Below, one piece after another: positions 1 through 8,985 of a stretch of DNA of 64,000 bases. The notes under the pieces were generated by a model, which worked only from the letters and a program-made list of their open reading frames with translations, was not told the origin of the DNA and ran no database searches. The number at the start of each line of letters is the position of its first letter. The first letter of the stretch is position 1. The translations under genes were made by a program, and so were the position numbers. Origin of the DNA: Paractinoplanes bogorensis (GTDB taxonomy: Bacteria > Actinomycetota > Actinomycetes > Mycobacteriales > Micromonosporaceae); the NCBI RefSeq assembly GCF_018829635.1, contig NZ_JAHKKG010000002.1, positions 496,001-560,000 of the forward strand, given 5' to 3'.

Positions 1-1505
1 TCGGCGGCGCGACCCGCGAGGAATGCCTGGAGCGGGCCCGGCGCCTGATCCAGCTCTATTCGCGTGAACTGCGCATCTCGCTGCAGCACCCGAAGAACCA
101 GGATCAACTGGCGCGCGAGTTCATTCCGGGTGAGCCGATCGCCAACACCGGTTACGTACGCCGAATGCCGGTGAAACTGCTGGCGGCGGCGCTGCCTCAA
201 GCCGCTTCCACGGTGGGCGACCGGCGTGGTGACCTGATCGGGCGTACGGCGGGAACTTGTCGTCGTCCGGTCTTCCTCGACCTGCACTTCCCGATGGAGG
301 TGCGCGAACGCTCCGGCCTCGGCGTCTTCGTGGCCGAGCCCGGCGGTGGCAAGTCGACGCTGATGGGCGCGCTGGGCTACCTGAACGCCCGCCGTGGCGT
401 GCAGGTGACGCTGCTCGACCCGTCGGGACCGCTGGCCCGGCTGTGCCAGATGCCGGAGCTGCGCCCGTACTCCCGGGTGCTCAACCTGACCGGTTCGGAA
501 CAGGGCACGCTGGCGCCGTACGCGTTGATCCCGACCCCGGTCCGCTCCGAGTTCGCCACCGGGCCGGGCGGCGACCGCGAATACGAGATCGCCGTCTCCA
601 ATGCCCGGGCCGAGCGCCGCATGCTGGTGCAGGACATCTGCTCGATGCTGGTGCCGCCCCAGGTGGCCAAGGAGGCGTCGACGGCGACCCTGCTGCGCCA
701 CGCCGTACGGCAGGTGCCGGCCGAAGAGACGTCCACTCTCGACGACGTCGTACGCACCCTGCAAGGCCTCGACGACGACGAGGGACGCGAGCTCGCCAAC
801 CTGCTGCTGGACACGGCCGAGATGCCGCTGGCGCTGCTGTTCTTCGGCTCGCCACCCCAGCACCTGCTCGGCGCCGACGCGGCCCTCACCGTGATCACGA
901 TGGCCGGCCTGCGCCTGCCCGACCTCAAGATCGAGCGCGAGTACTGGTCGGCCGAGGAATCCCTCGCCCTGCCGATGCTGCACACGGCCCACCGGCTCGC
1001 GGTGCGGCGCTGCTACGGCGGCTCGATGTCGTCGCGCAAGATGGTCGGGCTCGACGAGGCCCACTTCATGGAGGGCTGGCGGTCCGGGCGCTCGTTCCTG
1101 GTGCGCCTCGCCCGCGACTCCCGCAAGTGGAACCTGGCGGCGCTGGTGGCCTCGCAGAACCCGCGCGACATCCTCGGCCTCGACGTGCAAAACCTGGTGT
1201 CGACGGTCTTCGTCGGGCGCATCGCGGAAGACCAGGAAATCGCGTCCGAAGCCCTGCGGCTCCTGCGGGTGCCGGTACACGACGGGTACGAGGCGACGCT
1301 GGCCTCGCTGTCCCAGGTCGACACGTCCTCGCAGTCGCGGCTCGGGTTCCGTGAGTTCGTGATGCGCGACGTCGATGGTCGCGTCCAGAAAGTACGTGTG
1401 GACGTGTCGTACGTTGAAGGTCTGCTGGAGCACCTCGACACGACGCCTACGGCTGCCAAGGCGGCTCCGGCGATTCCGATGTCGCCGTCCGACCTGGAGG
1501 TTTGA
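1..1505 (+). CDS. VirB4/TraC-like secretion ATPase, 5' end cut off by the window
   Basis: The reading frame is open from base 3 to the TGA at 1503-1505, so only the C-terminal part (about 500 codons) is present. It carries a P-loop read as AEPGGGKSTLM near 340-365 and a Walker B/DEAH-like VGLDEAHF near 1047-1070, followed by ASQNPRD, the order seen in VirB4/TraC/HerA-like ATPases that energise type IV secretion or conjugation. It probably acts at the inner face of the membrane. It is followed after one base by a polytopic membrane protein and then a peptidoglycan hydrolase, which supports a T4SS-like complex. The family call is by motif and context; a conjugation role is not shown. Confidence 0.8.
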   Translation, partial: GGATREECLERARRLIQLYSRELRISLQHPKNQDQLAREFIPGEPIANTGYVRRMPVKLLAAALPQAASTVGDRRGDLIGRTAGTCRRPVFLDLHFPMEVRERSGLGVFVAEPGGGKSTLMGALGYLNARRGVQVTLLDPSGPLARLCQMPELRPYSRVLNLTGSEQGTLAPYALIPTPVRSEFATGPGGDREYEIAVSNARAERRMLVQDICSMLVPPQVAKEASTATLLRHAVRQVPAEETSTLDDVVRTLQGLDDDEGRELANLLLDTAEMPLALLFFGSPPQHLLGADAALTVITMAGLRLPDLKIEREYWSAEESLALPMLHTAHRLAVRRCYGGSMSSRKMVGLDEAHFMEGWRSGRSFLVRLARDSRKWNLAALVASQNPRDILGLDVQNLVSTVFVGRIAEDQEIASEALRLLRVPVHDGYEATLASLSQVDTSSQSRLGFREFVMRDVDGRVQKVRVDVSYVEGLLEHLDTTPTAAKAAPAIPMSPSDLEV

Positions 1506-1506
1506 G

Positions 1507-3465
1507 ATGGTGCGGCGGGGGTTGGCGCTACTCATGACCATGTTCGTCATGGTCGTGGCGTCGATCGTGTGGGCGGTGGCGGCGCCGCCGGCTTCGGCCG
1601 CGCCGGCGAAGGCCCCCGGTGGCGCATGCAGCGTCGAGGAGTGGCAGAAGGACTTTCGGTCTTGCGTCAACCGCCTGACCGAAGTTGGCGCCGACCGCGC
1701 TCAGTGCTTGACCCCGCCTACTCCAAGTACCCCTGACTCCGGGCTCGCTGGTTGGTTTGCTGAGCGGCCGGATTCTGCTTCGGCTCAAGGTACGCAAGGC
1801 ATTTACAGTCAATACGGATACGCAGGCTACAGCTATACGACATACGACCTTGATAGCGGCTGCGCATCTAGCGTCATTGATCCGGACTACAAATTCGAGA
1901 CAACGGTCGCGAATGGCGAGTTCATGATCGCGACAGCTGTCATCGGCGCATCCAACGCGCTCCGGGAGCGCGCGTGGGATCCGCAAGCTCTTTGGGGATG
2001 GGCCGACCCTCTAGTCGACCAGGCAACGAAGGCCGTCTACGAGAAGGTCTTCAGCGTCTTCGGCGTAATCACCTTGGCTATCGTTGGCCTGTACCTGATT
2101 TGGCGTTCGCGTCAAGCAGAGATGGGAGCGGCGACAACGACGGCCGGCTGGGCAATTCTCGTCATGGTGGCCGTCACTGCCATCGCGGCTTGGCCGGTTC
2201 GCTCGGCCAACATTGCCGACCAAAGCCTGGTCAGCACATTGGGCGTCGTGCACGACGCCGTTGGTCCCCGCCCCGTGGAGTCCGACGCGAGCAACTGTGT
2301 ACTCGGGGATCCCGCGGCCTGCAAGGACAACCGACCACCTGCTGTCCGCGCAAGCGACACTGTCGCCGAGACCATGCTCTACCGAAACTATCTTCGCGGG
2401 CTTCTTGGATCGGCTGACAGCGACACGGCAAAGAAGTACGGACGAGCCCTTTATGACGCGCGATCCTTGTCGTGGACTGAGGCTCAGCGACTTCGCGACA
2501 ACCCTGAGACCCGCGATGGCACATTGGACCGCAAACGCGCCCAGTGGGAGAAGGTTGCCGAGCAGATCAAGCAAGAAGACCCCGAGGCATACGAATACCT
2601 ACAGGGCGTCAACGGCATGGACCGTATCGGCGCTGGATTCATCGCCGTTCTCGCTGCCGTCATGTTCGCCATGTTCGACCTGACCGCGTCGATCCTGGTT
2701 CTCCTCGGCTTCCTCATTTTCCGATGGGCAGTTATCGCCGCACCCATCCTGGGAACTATCGGTCTGCTGCGTCCGGCGAACGCAGGCATCAAGCGACTCG
2801 GCAATGCCGTGGTCGCGGCCGTCTTCAACATCGCCATATTTGGCACCGGAGCCGCGATCTATCTGTTCGCCGTCGATCTGATCATGAACACAGCAAGTCT
2901 GCCCGGCTGGCTTCAGGTGGTGCTGGTCTGGCTGGTCGGCGTCGTCGGCTGGCTGCTGCTGCGCCCCTACCGAAGAATCACCCAGCTCGGCGGCAAGGAC
3001 GGCGCGCGGACGATCGCCGCGGGCTCCTGGCACCGGAACTTCTTCCGGGACATGCGGGAGGCATCCAAGCTCAACGTGGCCGACGCCGGCGACGGAGGAC
3101 AGGTGGTCGGCAAGGGCAACGCACGCACGGTCTTCGTCGATCAGGGCAACCTGCGCCCCGAGGCACGTCTCGAAGACCCGTCGCAGGCCTCGGCGACCCG
3201 ACCGGCCCCGCTCACACCGGCCCCGGTCGGTGGCGGCGGCCGCACTCAGCCGACCCGGCCCGACGGGCGGGAGCCGACCGTTCCGGACGAGGCACCGGCG
3301 CCGGCCCGCACGGCCACACCGGCTCGCACACGCCGCCCGGCCGGCGGCGGCTGGACCGAGCCGGACGTGTCCGAGCAGCCGTCCTCCTACGCCATCTATC
3401 GGCCCGAGACCGGCAGCACCACGGCCGAACCGGCGCCGCCTCGTATCCGCTCCGAGGCCAAGTGA
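1507..3465 (+). CDS. Polytopic membrane protein of the T4SS-like cluster (VirB6/TrbL-like topology)
   Basis: This 652-residue protein starts at the ATG 7 bases after a GGAGG (1496-1500), overlapping the upstream stop region. Residues 1-27 look like a signal or first membrane segment ending near ASA. Hydrophobic segments follow at about 179-200, 212-231, 373-420 (two) and 431-488 (two or three), with an external stretch at about 232-370 and a Pro/Arg-rich tail from about 570. The topology and neighbours resemble VirB6/TrbL channel subunits; no catalytic motif is seen. Codons from about 1660 to 2890 are much less G/C-rich than those before and after (28 of 60 bases are G or C at 1801-1860), suggesting a mosaic gene. 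Confidence 0.7.
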   Translation: MVRRGLALLMTMFVMVVASIVWAVAAPPASAAPAKAPGGACSVEEWQKDFRSCVNRLTEVGADRAQCLTPPTPSTPDSGLAGWFAERPDSASAQGTQGIYSQYGYAGYSYTTYDLDSGCASSVIDPDYKFETTVANGEFMIATAVIGASNALRERAWDPQALWGWADPLVDQATKAVYEKVFSVFGVITLAIVGLYLIWRSRQAEMGAATTTAGWAILVMVAVTAIAAWPVRSANIADQSLVSTLGVVHDAVGPRPVESDASNCVLGDPAACKDNRPPAVRASDTVAETMLYRNYLRGLLGSADSDTAKKYGRALYDARSLSWTEAQRLRDNPETRDGTLDRKRAQWEKVAEQIKQEDPEAYEYLQGVNGMDRIGAGFIAVLAAVMFAMFDLTASILVLLGFLIFRWAVIAAPILGTIGLLRPANAGIKRLGNAVVAAVFNIAIFGTGAAIYLFAVDLIMNTASLPGWLQVVLVWLVGVVGWLLLRPYRRITQLGGKDGARTIAAGSWHRNFFRDMREASKLNVADAGDGGQVVGKGNARTVFVDQGNLRPEARLEDPSQASATRPAPLTPAPVGGGGRTQPTRPDGREPTVPDEAPAPARTATPARTRRPAGGGWTEPDVSEQPSSYAIYRPETGSTTAEPAPPRIRSEAK

Positions 3466-3469
3466 TCGC

Positions 3470-4012
3470 ATGCCTCGATCTCTCGAACTCGGCCTCAACC
3501 GAATCTTCCGGTCGCGGTGGGGCGTCGCCGTGGTCCTCGCCGTCATCGTGCTGGCCATCATCGGTGTCGGACGGCTGTTCGCCGGCGGCAACGACTCGCC
3601 CTCGCTGGGCGTAGCCTCGCCCGGCCCGACGGTCAGCGTGGACCCCAAGGACGACGACAGCATCATCGAGACAGATCCGCCGCCGAGCCCGTCGACCAAA
3701 CCGGGACGGGCGCAGCCCGAGGCGGTGGCCTACGCCTTCGCCTCGGCCTGGGCCGATCACCAGAACGTCACCCCGAAGGCCTGGCGGGCCCAGCTGCTGC
3801 CCAACTCCACGACCAAGCTGGCCGACGAACTGGACGGCGTCGATCCCAGCTCGGTCCCGGCCGAGCGGGTGATCGGCCGGCCCAGCCTGGTGCCGGTCGG
3901 TGAGACCGTGGTCAACGCGGTCGTCACCATGGACACCGGGAAGCTCAGCCTGCGCCTGATCTCGCCGGACGGGCACTGGCGCGTCGACGGAATCGACTGG
4001 GAAGCCACGTGA
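3470..4012 (+). CDS. Bitopic membrane protein with extracytoplasmic NTF2-like domain
   Basis: A 180-residue protein starting 4 bases after the previous stop. Residues 17-38 form one membrane span (VAVVLAVIVLAIIGVGRLF). A Pro/Ser/Asp-rich linker follows, then a small domain from about residue 80 that begins with a YAFASAW pattern and ends in a HWRVDGIDW pattern typical of NTF2-like/VirB8/TcpC-type folds. In this cluster it could be an accessory assembly subunit. Its stop overlaps the next gene's GTG, so translation is probably coupled. The fold is inferred, not proven. Confidence 0.65.
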   Translation: MPRSLELGLNRIFRSRWGVAVVLAVIVLAIIGVGRLFAGGNDSPSLGVASPGPTVSVDPKDDDSIIETDPPPSPSTKPGRAQPEAVAYAFASAWADHQNVTPKAWRAQLLPNSTTKLADELDGVDPSSVPAERVIGRPSLVPVGETVVNAVVTMDTGKLSLRLISPDGHWRVDGIDWEAT

Positions 4013-5130
4013 GCATCCCCCGGCCGCGGAAGATCGCACTCCTCGTCGCGCTGGTCGCGACGCTGGTGCTGCTGTGCTGCGGCGGGAGCGTCACCGCGCT
4101 GCTGGTCGGTGGTTTCAACAACGACGACAAGAACGCCAACCTGAACGCCTCGGGCGGCGGCTGCGGCAAGGGCGGGCCGGTCGACCCGGACACCCAGTTG
4201 CCACGGATCCGTCCCTACGGGCCCGAGCAGATCCGGAACGCGGCGATCATCATCAACGTCGGCGCCGACCTCAAGATGCCGCCCCGGGCCTGGGTGATCG
4301 CGGTCGCCACGGCCATGCAGGAGTCCCGGCTGAACAACCTCGGCGACCTCGGCGCCCGCAACGACCACGACTCTCAGGGCCTGTTCCAGCAGCGGCCGAG
4401 CAGCGGCTGGGGCACGGCCAAGCAGGTTCGCGACCCGGTCTACGCGGCCACGAAGTTCTACAACAAGCTCAAGACCATCTCGGGCTGGGAGCGGATGTCG
4501 CTCACCCGGGCCGCCCAGCGGGTGCAGATCAGCGCCTACCCAGACGCGTACGCGAAGCACGAACCCATCGCCACCCAGATCGTGAACCAGCTGGCCGACG
4601 GCGCCGCGAATGCGGTCGGCAACTCGGTGGCGATGCTGTGCGCGTCCGCTGGCCAGATCGCCGCCTCGGGATGGACGCTGCCGGTCGGAGCGGCCGTCGG
4701 TTCCGGATTCCGAACCGCATCGAGGCCCACCCACCAGGGCGTCGACCTGATCGCGGGCAAGCAGACCCCGATCTCGGCCGCGGCGAGCGGCATCGTCTCG
4801 AAGGTCAAGTGCGACGAGGACCACCGCGGCCGGCGCACCTGCAACGTCGATGGTTACCCGGGTAAGGGTGGCTGCGGGTGGATGGTGGAGATCCAGCACG
4901 CCGGGAACATCATGACAAGGTACTGCCACATGGTGGTGAAGCCGTTCGTCCGCGAGGGGCAAGAGGTGACGGCCGGTGAGATCATCGGTCGGGTGGGCAG
5001 CAGCGGCAACTCGTCCGGGCCTCACCTGCACTTCGAGGTCCACCTCAACAACGACCGATCCAGCGCGGGAGCGATCGACCCGGTGAAGTTCATGCGTGAG
5101 CAGGGCACACCCCTCGGTGGGGCCGGATGA
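4009..5130 (+). CDS. Peptidoglycan hydrolase with lytic transglycosylase-like and M23 endopeptidase domains
   Basis: GTG start overlapping the upstream TGA; 373 residues. An N-terminal membrane anchor (about residues 8-32) is followed by a transglycosylase-like domain (about 70-180) with AMQESRLNN, whose Glu would be catalytic, and GLFQQRPSSGWG. A C-terminal M23 domain has the zinc-binding THQGVD and HLHFEV motifs near residues 242 and 340. Such dual enzymes open the cell wall for secretion or conjugation machines, which fits the VirB4-like and VirB6-like neighbours. It ends by overlapping the next ATG in an ATGA. Both domain calls are clear from motifs; whether both are active is unknown. 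Confidence 0.82.
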   Translation: MSIPRPRKIALLVALVATLVLLCCGGSVTALLVGGFNNDDKNANLNASGGGCGKGGPVDPDTQLPRIRPYGPEQIRNAAIIINVGADLKMPPRAWVIAVATAMQESRLNNLGDLGARNDHDSQGLFQQRPSSGWGTAKQVRDPVYAATKFYNKLKTISGWERMSLTRAAQRVQISAYPDAYAKHEPIATQIVNQLADGAANAVGNSVAMLCASAGQIAASGWTLPVGAAVGSGFRTASRPTHQGVDLIAGKQTPISAAASGIVSKVKCDEDHRGRRTCNVDGYPGKGGCGWMVEIQHAGNIMTRYCHMVVKPFVREGQEVTAGEIIGRVGSSGNSSGPHLHFEVHLNNDRSSAGAIDPVKFMREQGTPLGGAG

Positions 5131-5732
5131 GCCGCGAGTCGTTCCCCGACCCGTTCGCCGGGCACCCCGAGTGGGAACTCGAACCGCCCCGGCCGATCGT
5201 GCCGACGCCGGCCACGATGAGCGGCCAGTTGCGCGGACGCCGCGTGCTGATCGGCCTGCCGGGCCACGGCTGGCGCGGCGATCTGCGTGCGGACGAGAAG
5301 GTCGTGCAGGGCAGCCGCACGTTCGTACCGGTCATGTCGGAGGGCGAGTGGTATCGCGCCGAGGCCGAGCAGACCGAGATCTTCGCGCCGCTGGTGCCGG
5401 TCGAGCGGGTCTGGGTCGAGGAGTACGGCGTTGCCGGCATCTCGCTCGCGGCCGACGACCTCACGTCGCGGCTGGTTTCGATGGACGAGCCCGCGCGACG
5501 TACGCCGGTGGCCGCCGTCGACGCCGCATCTCTCTCCGGACGCCGGGTCGTGCGACTGCTGGATGACGGCGGTGAGGAACGCGACCTTCGTGCGGTGACC
5601 GAGCTTCACACCAATGGTCAGGGCGAGGTCTGCGCTCGCGTCACCAAGGAGCTGGACTGGTACCGCTGGGGTTGGAGCGGCCACGCGCCTCGGACCCTAG
5701 AAGTGGCAGCCCAACTTCTCTGGGCGGAGTAG
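5127..5732 (+). CDS. Hypothetical protein with two internal repeats
   Basis: A 201-residue protein starting in an ATGA overlap with the hydrolase gene, so part of the same operon. I do not recognise a family. It has no signal peptide or membrane span. Residues about 34-98 and about 136-200 share a spaced pattern: LxGRRV near the start, DLRA about 15 to 20 residues on, then V..V, WYR and a final W.E. This points to an internal duplication of a roughly 65-residue module. As the last gene of the T4SS-like cluster it may be a cytoplasmic accessory protein; that is inference. Confidence 0.6.
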   Translation: MSRESFPDPFAGHPEWELEPPRPIVPTPATMSGQLRGRRVLIGLPGHGWRGDLRADEKVVQGSRTFVPVMSEGEWYRAEAEQTEIFAPLVPVERVWVEEYGVAGISLAADDLTSRLVSMDEPARRTPVAAVDAASLSGRRVVRLLDDGGEERDLRAVTELHTNGQGEVCARVTKELDWYRWGWSGHAPRTLEVAAQLLWAE

Positions 5733-5735
5733 CTC

Positions 5736-6278
5736 CTACTTCATCTCGGCGGCGCCGCAAACCCGCCAGCCGTCCTGGTCGGTCAGAGCGAATCGCCAAG
5801 GCTTAGTGACGCTCTCGTTGCCGTTCGAAGTGGCTTTGGTGAGATCGGTGACTACCTCGGCCTGCTTGCCGTTGGTAGTCACCGAGAAGCTGCCCCAGCT
5901 GACGTTGATCCCAGCCGAGAACTGCTGCTCCCTCTGAACGATGTCGGCTCGGAAGGCACCCAGTTCAGCCAGGTCGCCACCCGACTTACATTGATAGAGC
6001 TCCGCTTCTTGATCGTTTCGACTGACCAGGTAAGCGCCCAGGAAGTTGTCAACGACCGCGTCGGGGGCGGTGCGCTCGATCTTTGTTTCGTCGTCGTAGA
6101 GCAGGACCGCCACCCCGACCCCACCGAGGCAGAGCAACGCCACCACCCCCGCCCCCAGGGCCAGCCACAACCGCAACCGGCGGTTCCGCGGCTTCTTGCC
6201 CGGACCCACCGCCGGCGTCTCCACGCCCGCCGGCGGGGCCGATTCTCCGGTCACTGGCTCCTGCGGCTGCACACTCAC
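5736..6278 (-). CDS. Single-pass membrane protein with extracytoplasmic DUF4878-like domain
   Basis: About 180 residues from a GTG at 6278 that has a GGAGG 10 bases upstream (6289-6293 complement). The frame is open further upstream, but those codons would overlap the control region of the divergent FtsK-like gene. Basic residues precede one membrane span (LWLALGAGVVALLCLGGVGVA); the outer domain starts with DAVVDNFLGAYLV and ends WRFALTDQDGWRVCGA, similar in plan to the protein at 44978-45835. Codons in 5750-6070 are less GC-rich than neighbours. It meets the T4SS-like cluster tail to tail with a 3-base gap. Function unknown. Confidence 0.6.
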   Translation of the reverse strand: MSVQPQEPVTGESAPPAGVETPAVGPGKKPRNRRLRLWLALGAGVVALLCLGGVGVAVLLYDDETKIERTAPDAVVDNFLGAYLVSRNDQEAELYQCKSGGDLAELGAFRADIVQREQQFSAGINVSWGSFSVTTNGKQAEVVTDLTKATSNGNESVTKPWRFALTDQDGWRVCGAAEMK

Positions 6279-6426
6279 GACAGTAGTGCCTCCACACACC
6301 TTTGCCCCCGGACCGGGCGTCGGCGGCACAAGCCCGGACGACGCGGACATCGAACCGGCCACCGGGAACGCGAACCCCGGCGCTGTCTGGGATAAGTTTT
6401 ACCCGCGCACACAGGAGGTGAGAGCG

Positions 6427-8985
6427 GTGGTGGATTCGGCTTTGCGGGTCCAGCAGGCTGCCGCTTTGCACCGGCAGGCCGTCGCCCTGGCCGAAGCGGC
6501 CTCGATCGCGCTCGATGCCGACGCCGCGTCGCCCGATCCGCTCGAGCAGCATCGCCTGGCCGAAGACCTGCGGGCCGCGGCCGGCGCGCTGGCTCCGGGC
6601 TGGCTCGGCGCCCCGCTCGACGCGCAGTCGGTGAACACTCCGCTCGGCGGTGTCTACCCGCCACAGTTCGTCCGGCTCGGTGCCGCCCAGTTGCTCGACG
6701 ACGCCCGTTTCCCGGCGATCGTCCCTCTACTCGGCACCGGCCATCTCACGATCGACGCGACCGCCACCGATTCGCGCGTCTTCGGTCTGCTCCGGTCGGT
6801 CCTGTTGCGCCTGCTCGCGGCCGCTCCGGCCGGTTCGTTGCTGGTGCGGGCGGTCGACGGCATCGGCGGCGGCGAGGTGTTCGCCCCGTTCGCCGATCTG
6901 CGCGACGCGGGCCTGATGTCGCCCCCGGCCACCGATCGGCAGGGTCTGCGCGACGTGCTCGCCGAGGCCGAGAAATGGCTGCGTCCCGGCCGTGGTGTGG
7001 CCCCGCGGCGCACCCGGCGCGACCGGATGATGCTGATCGTCATCGCGAGCCTGCCCGAGCTGACCGAGGGCGAGGAACTGCGCCGCATCGCCGCGCTGGC
7101 CCAGCAGGGCCCCGATTCCGGCCTGCACCTGATCGTGGCCGGTTGGCCGCCGCCCCCGCTGACCGCCGAGACCACCCAGGCGCCGCTGCCGCGGACGACG
7201 ATGGTGTCGGTCCGCAACCCTTACGCGGTGATCGGCGACCCGCCCGGGGCATCGTTCGGTTCGACGCCCGACGTGTCGTGGCTCAACGCTCCGGTCTTCC
7301 TCGACGAGGATCCCCCGCCCCATCTGGTCGACTCCGTGTGTCGCGAGCTCGCCGCCCACTCGGCTGCGGCCTCCCGGGTCACGCTGGCCGATCTGCTCCC
7401 CGAGCCGGGCGAGCCGACGTGGACGGGCGATGCCGGCGAGGGTCTGAGCACGGTTGTCGGCCACGACGGCGAGACCCCGCTGGCACTGCGGTTCAACGAC
7501 CTGACACCACACTGGATGGTCGGCGGACGGTCGGGCGCGGGCAAGACCGCCTTCCTGATCAACGTGCTGTACGGGCTGGGTGCCCGGTACAGCCCGTCCG
7601 AGCTGGCTCTCTACCTGCTCGATTTCAAAGAGGGCGTGACCTTCGCCGAGTTCGTGCCGACGCAGCGTGACCGCACGTGGCTGCCGCACGCGCGGGCGGT
7701 CGGGGTCGAGACCGATCGTGAGTACGGTCTGGCCGTGCTCCGCGAGCTCAACGCGGAGATGTCCCGCCGCTCGACGGCGTACGAGAGGGCGGGTGTCTCG
7801 ACCCTCACCGAGCTGCGTGCCGCCGCGGCCGAGGACGGGCTGAACCGGCCTCTGCCCCGCATCCTGTGCGTGATCGACGAGTTCCCGGTGCTGCTGGCCG
7901 GGGGCGATCCGGTGGCGACCGAGGCGACGGCGCTGCTCGAGTCGCTGGCCCGCACGGGTCGCTCGTGCGGCATCCATCTTGTTCTGGCCAGCCAGAACGT
8001 GACCGGCATCGCCTCGCTCTACGCCAAGCGTGACTCGTTCTTCGGCCAGTTCCCGGTGCGCATTGCGTTGCCGGGCGGCGGCGACGTGCTCGAGCCCGCG
8101 AACGACTCGGCGGCCGGCCTGCCGCTCGGCACCGCGGTGGTCAACACCGCGGGCGGGCTGGGCGGTCCACGCGGGGCGACCCGGGCGCACGAGCGCATCG
8201 TCCGCTTCCCCGACCCGCATGCCGACGACGAGTTGCTCAGCGACCTGCGACACAAGCTGTGGGGCGCCCGCGATCCGGAGTCGCCGCCGCCGCGCATCTT
8301 CGCCGGCTACGCCCATCAGCACCTCGCCGACGACCCGACCTACCGGGCCGCGCTGGCCGGTCGCGGTGGCAGCCCGGCCGCGCTGGTGGGCCGGATGCTC
8401 GACGTGAACCTGTCCACGGCGTCGTTCCCGCTCGGCCCCGAGCCCGGGCGGCACCTGGCGATTTTCGGGTCGCAGGCGTCGGCGTCCGAGGTCCTCGACG
8501 CGGCCGCTCGGAGTGTGGCCGCGTTCCACTCACCGCGTACGGCAAAATTTGTCATCGCCTCCCTAGTCGCCGAGGGTGACCGTCTGGCCGAGGCTCTGGC
8601 CGCCGAGATCGGGCATCGGCAAGAGGTGGTGGTCGTCGACCGGACCGGGTTGGCCGCCGCGTTCGATCCGGAGCATCCCGGCTATCGCGTGGTCTTCGGC
8701 ATGGACGAGGCGGCCTTCGAGGCGCTGCCGGCGTTCCTGCGTGACGGACCGTCCCGGGGCGCCCATCTGCTCTCCTGGTGGCGTGATCCGCGCCGGTTCA
8801 CCGAGCGTGACAACGTCGCCGGTCTGCTCTTCCTCAACGTGCCGCCGGCCGAGGTCGCGGCGACGATCGGCCGGCCGGTGGAGTGGCAGGCCCGGCCCAA
8901 TCGCGCGCTGCTGCACGACCGTGATTCCGAGCGCACGGTCACGCTCGTGCCGTTCCTCGATCCCGGCGTGGGTGATGAGTCGTGA
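6427..8985 (+). CDS. FtsK/SpoIIIE-family ATPase with one intact and one degenerate ATPase module
   Basis: GTG start preceded by AGGAGG (6413-6418, 8-base spacing); 852 residues. The N-terminal 360 residues have no clear motif. A HerA/FtsK ATPase follows, with GGRSGAGKTAF at about residue 366, LLDFKEG, and a Walker B LCVIDEFPVLL at about 478. A second, C-terminal module starts LAIFGSQASASEV, where the lysine-containing P-loop would be, so it is probably non-catalytic. This recalls multi-ATPase type VII EccC proteins and DNA pumps. No membrane span is evident, but the next gene, in a GTGA overlap, encodes a membrane protein that could anchor it. Cargo (DNA or protein) is unknown. Confidence 0.75.
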   Translation: MVDSALRVQQAAALHRQAVALAEAASIALDADAASPDPLEQHRLAEDLRAAAGALAPGWLGAPLDAQSVNTPLGGVYPPQFVRLGAAQLLDDARFPAIVPLLGTGHLTIDATATDSRVFGLLRSVLLRLLAAAPAGSLLVRAVDGIGGGEVFAPFADLRDAGLMSPPATDRQGLRDVLAEAEKWLRPGRGVAPRRTRRDRMMLIVIASLPELTEGEELRRIAALAQQGPDSGLHLIVAGWPPPPLTAETTQAPLPRTTMVSVRNPYAVIGDPPGASFGSTPDVSWLNAPVFLDEDPPPHLVDSVCRELAAHSAAASRVTLADLLPEPGEPTWTGDAGEGLSTVVGHDGETPLALRFNDLTPHWMVGGRSGAGKTAFLINVLYGLGARYSPSELALYLLDFKEGVTFAEFVPTQRDRTWLPHARAVGVETDREYGLAVLRELNAEMSRRSTAYERAGVSTLTELRAAAAEDGLNRPLPRILCVIDEFPVLLAGGDPVATEATALLESLARTGRSCGIHLVLASQNVTGIASLYAKRDSFFGQFPVRIALPGGGDVLEPANDSAAGLPLGTAVVNTAGGLGGPRGATRAHERIVRFPDPHADDELLSDLRHKLWGARDPESPPPRIFAGYAHQHLADDPTYRAALAGRGGSPAALVGRMLDVNLSTASFPLGPEPGRHLAIFGSQASASEVLDAAARSVAAFHSPRTAKFVIASLVAEGDRLAEALAAEIGHRQEVVVVDRTGLAAAFDPEHPGYRVVFGMDEAAFEALPAFLRDGPSRGAHLLSWWRDPRRFTERDNVAGLLFLNVPPAEVAATIGRPVEWQARPNRALLHDRDSERTVTLVPFLDPGVGDES

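Noticed and set aside
257..1354. Long plus-strand frame overlapping the VirB4-like gene
   Set aside because: Arg/Pro/Ala-rich translation typical of a GC-rich shadow frame; the other frame carries the ATPase motifs.
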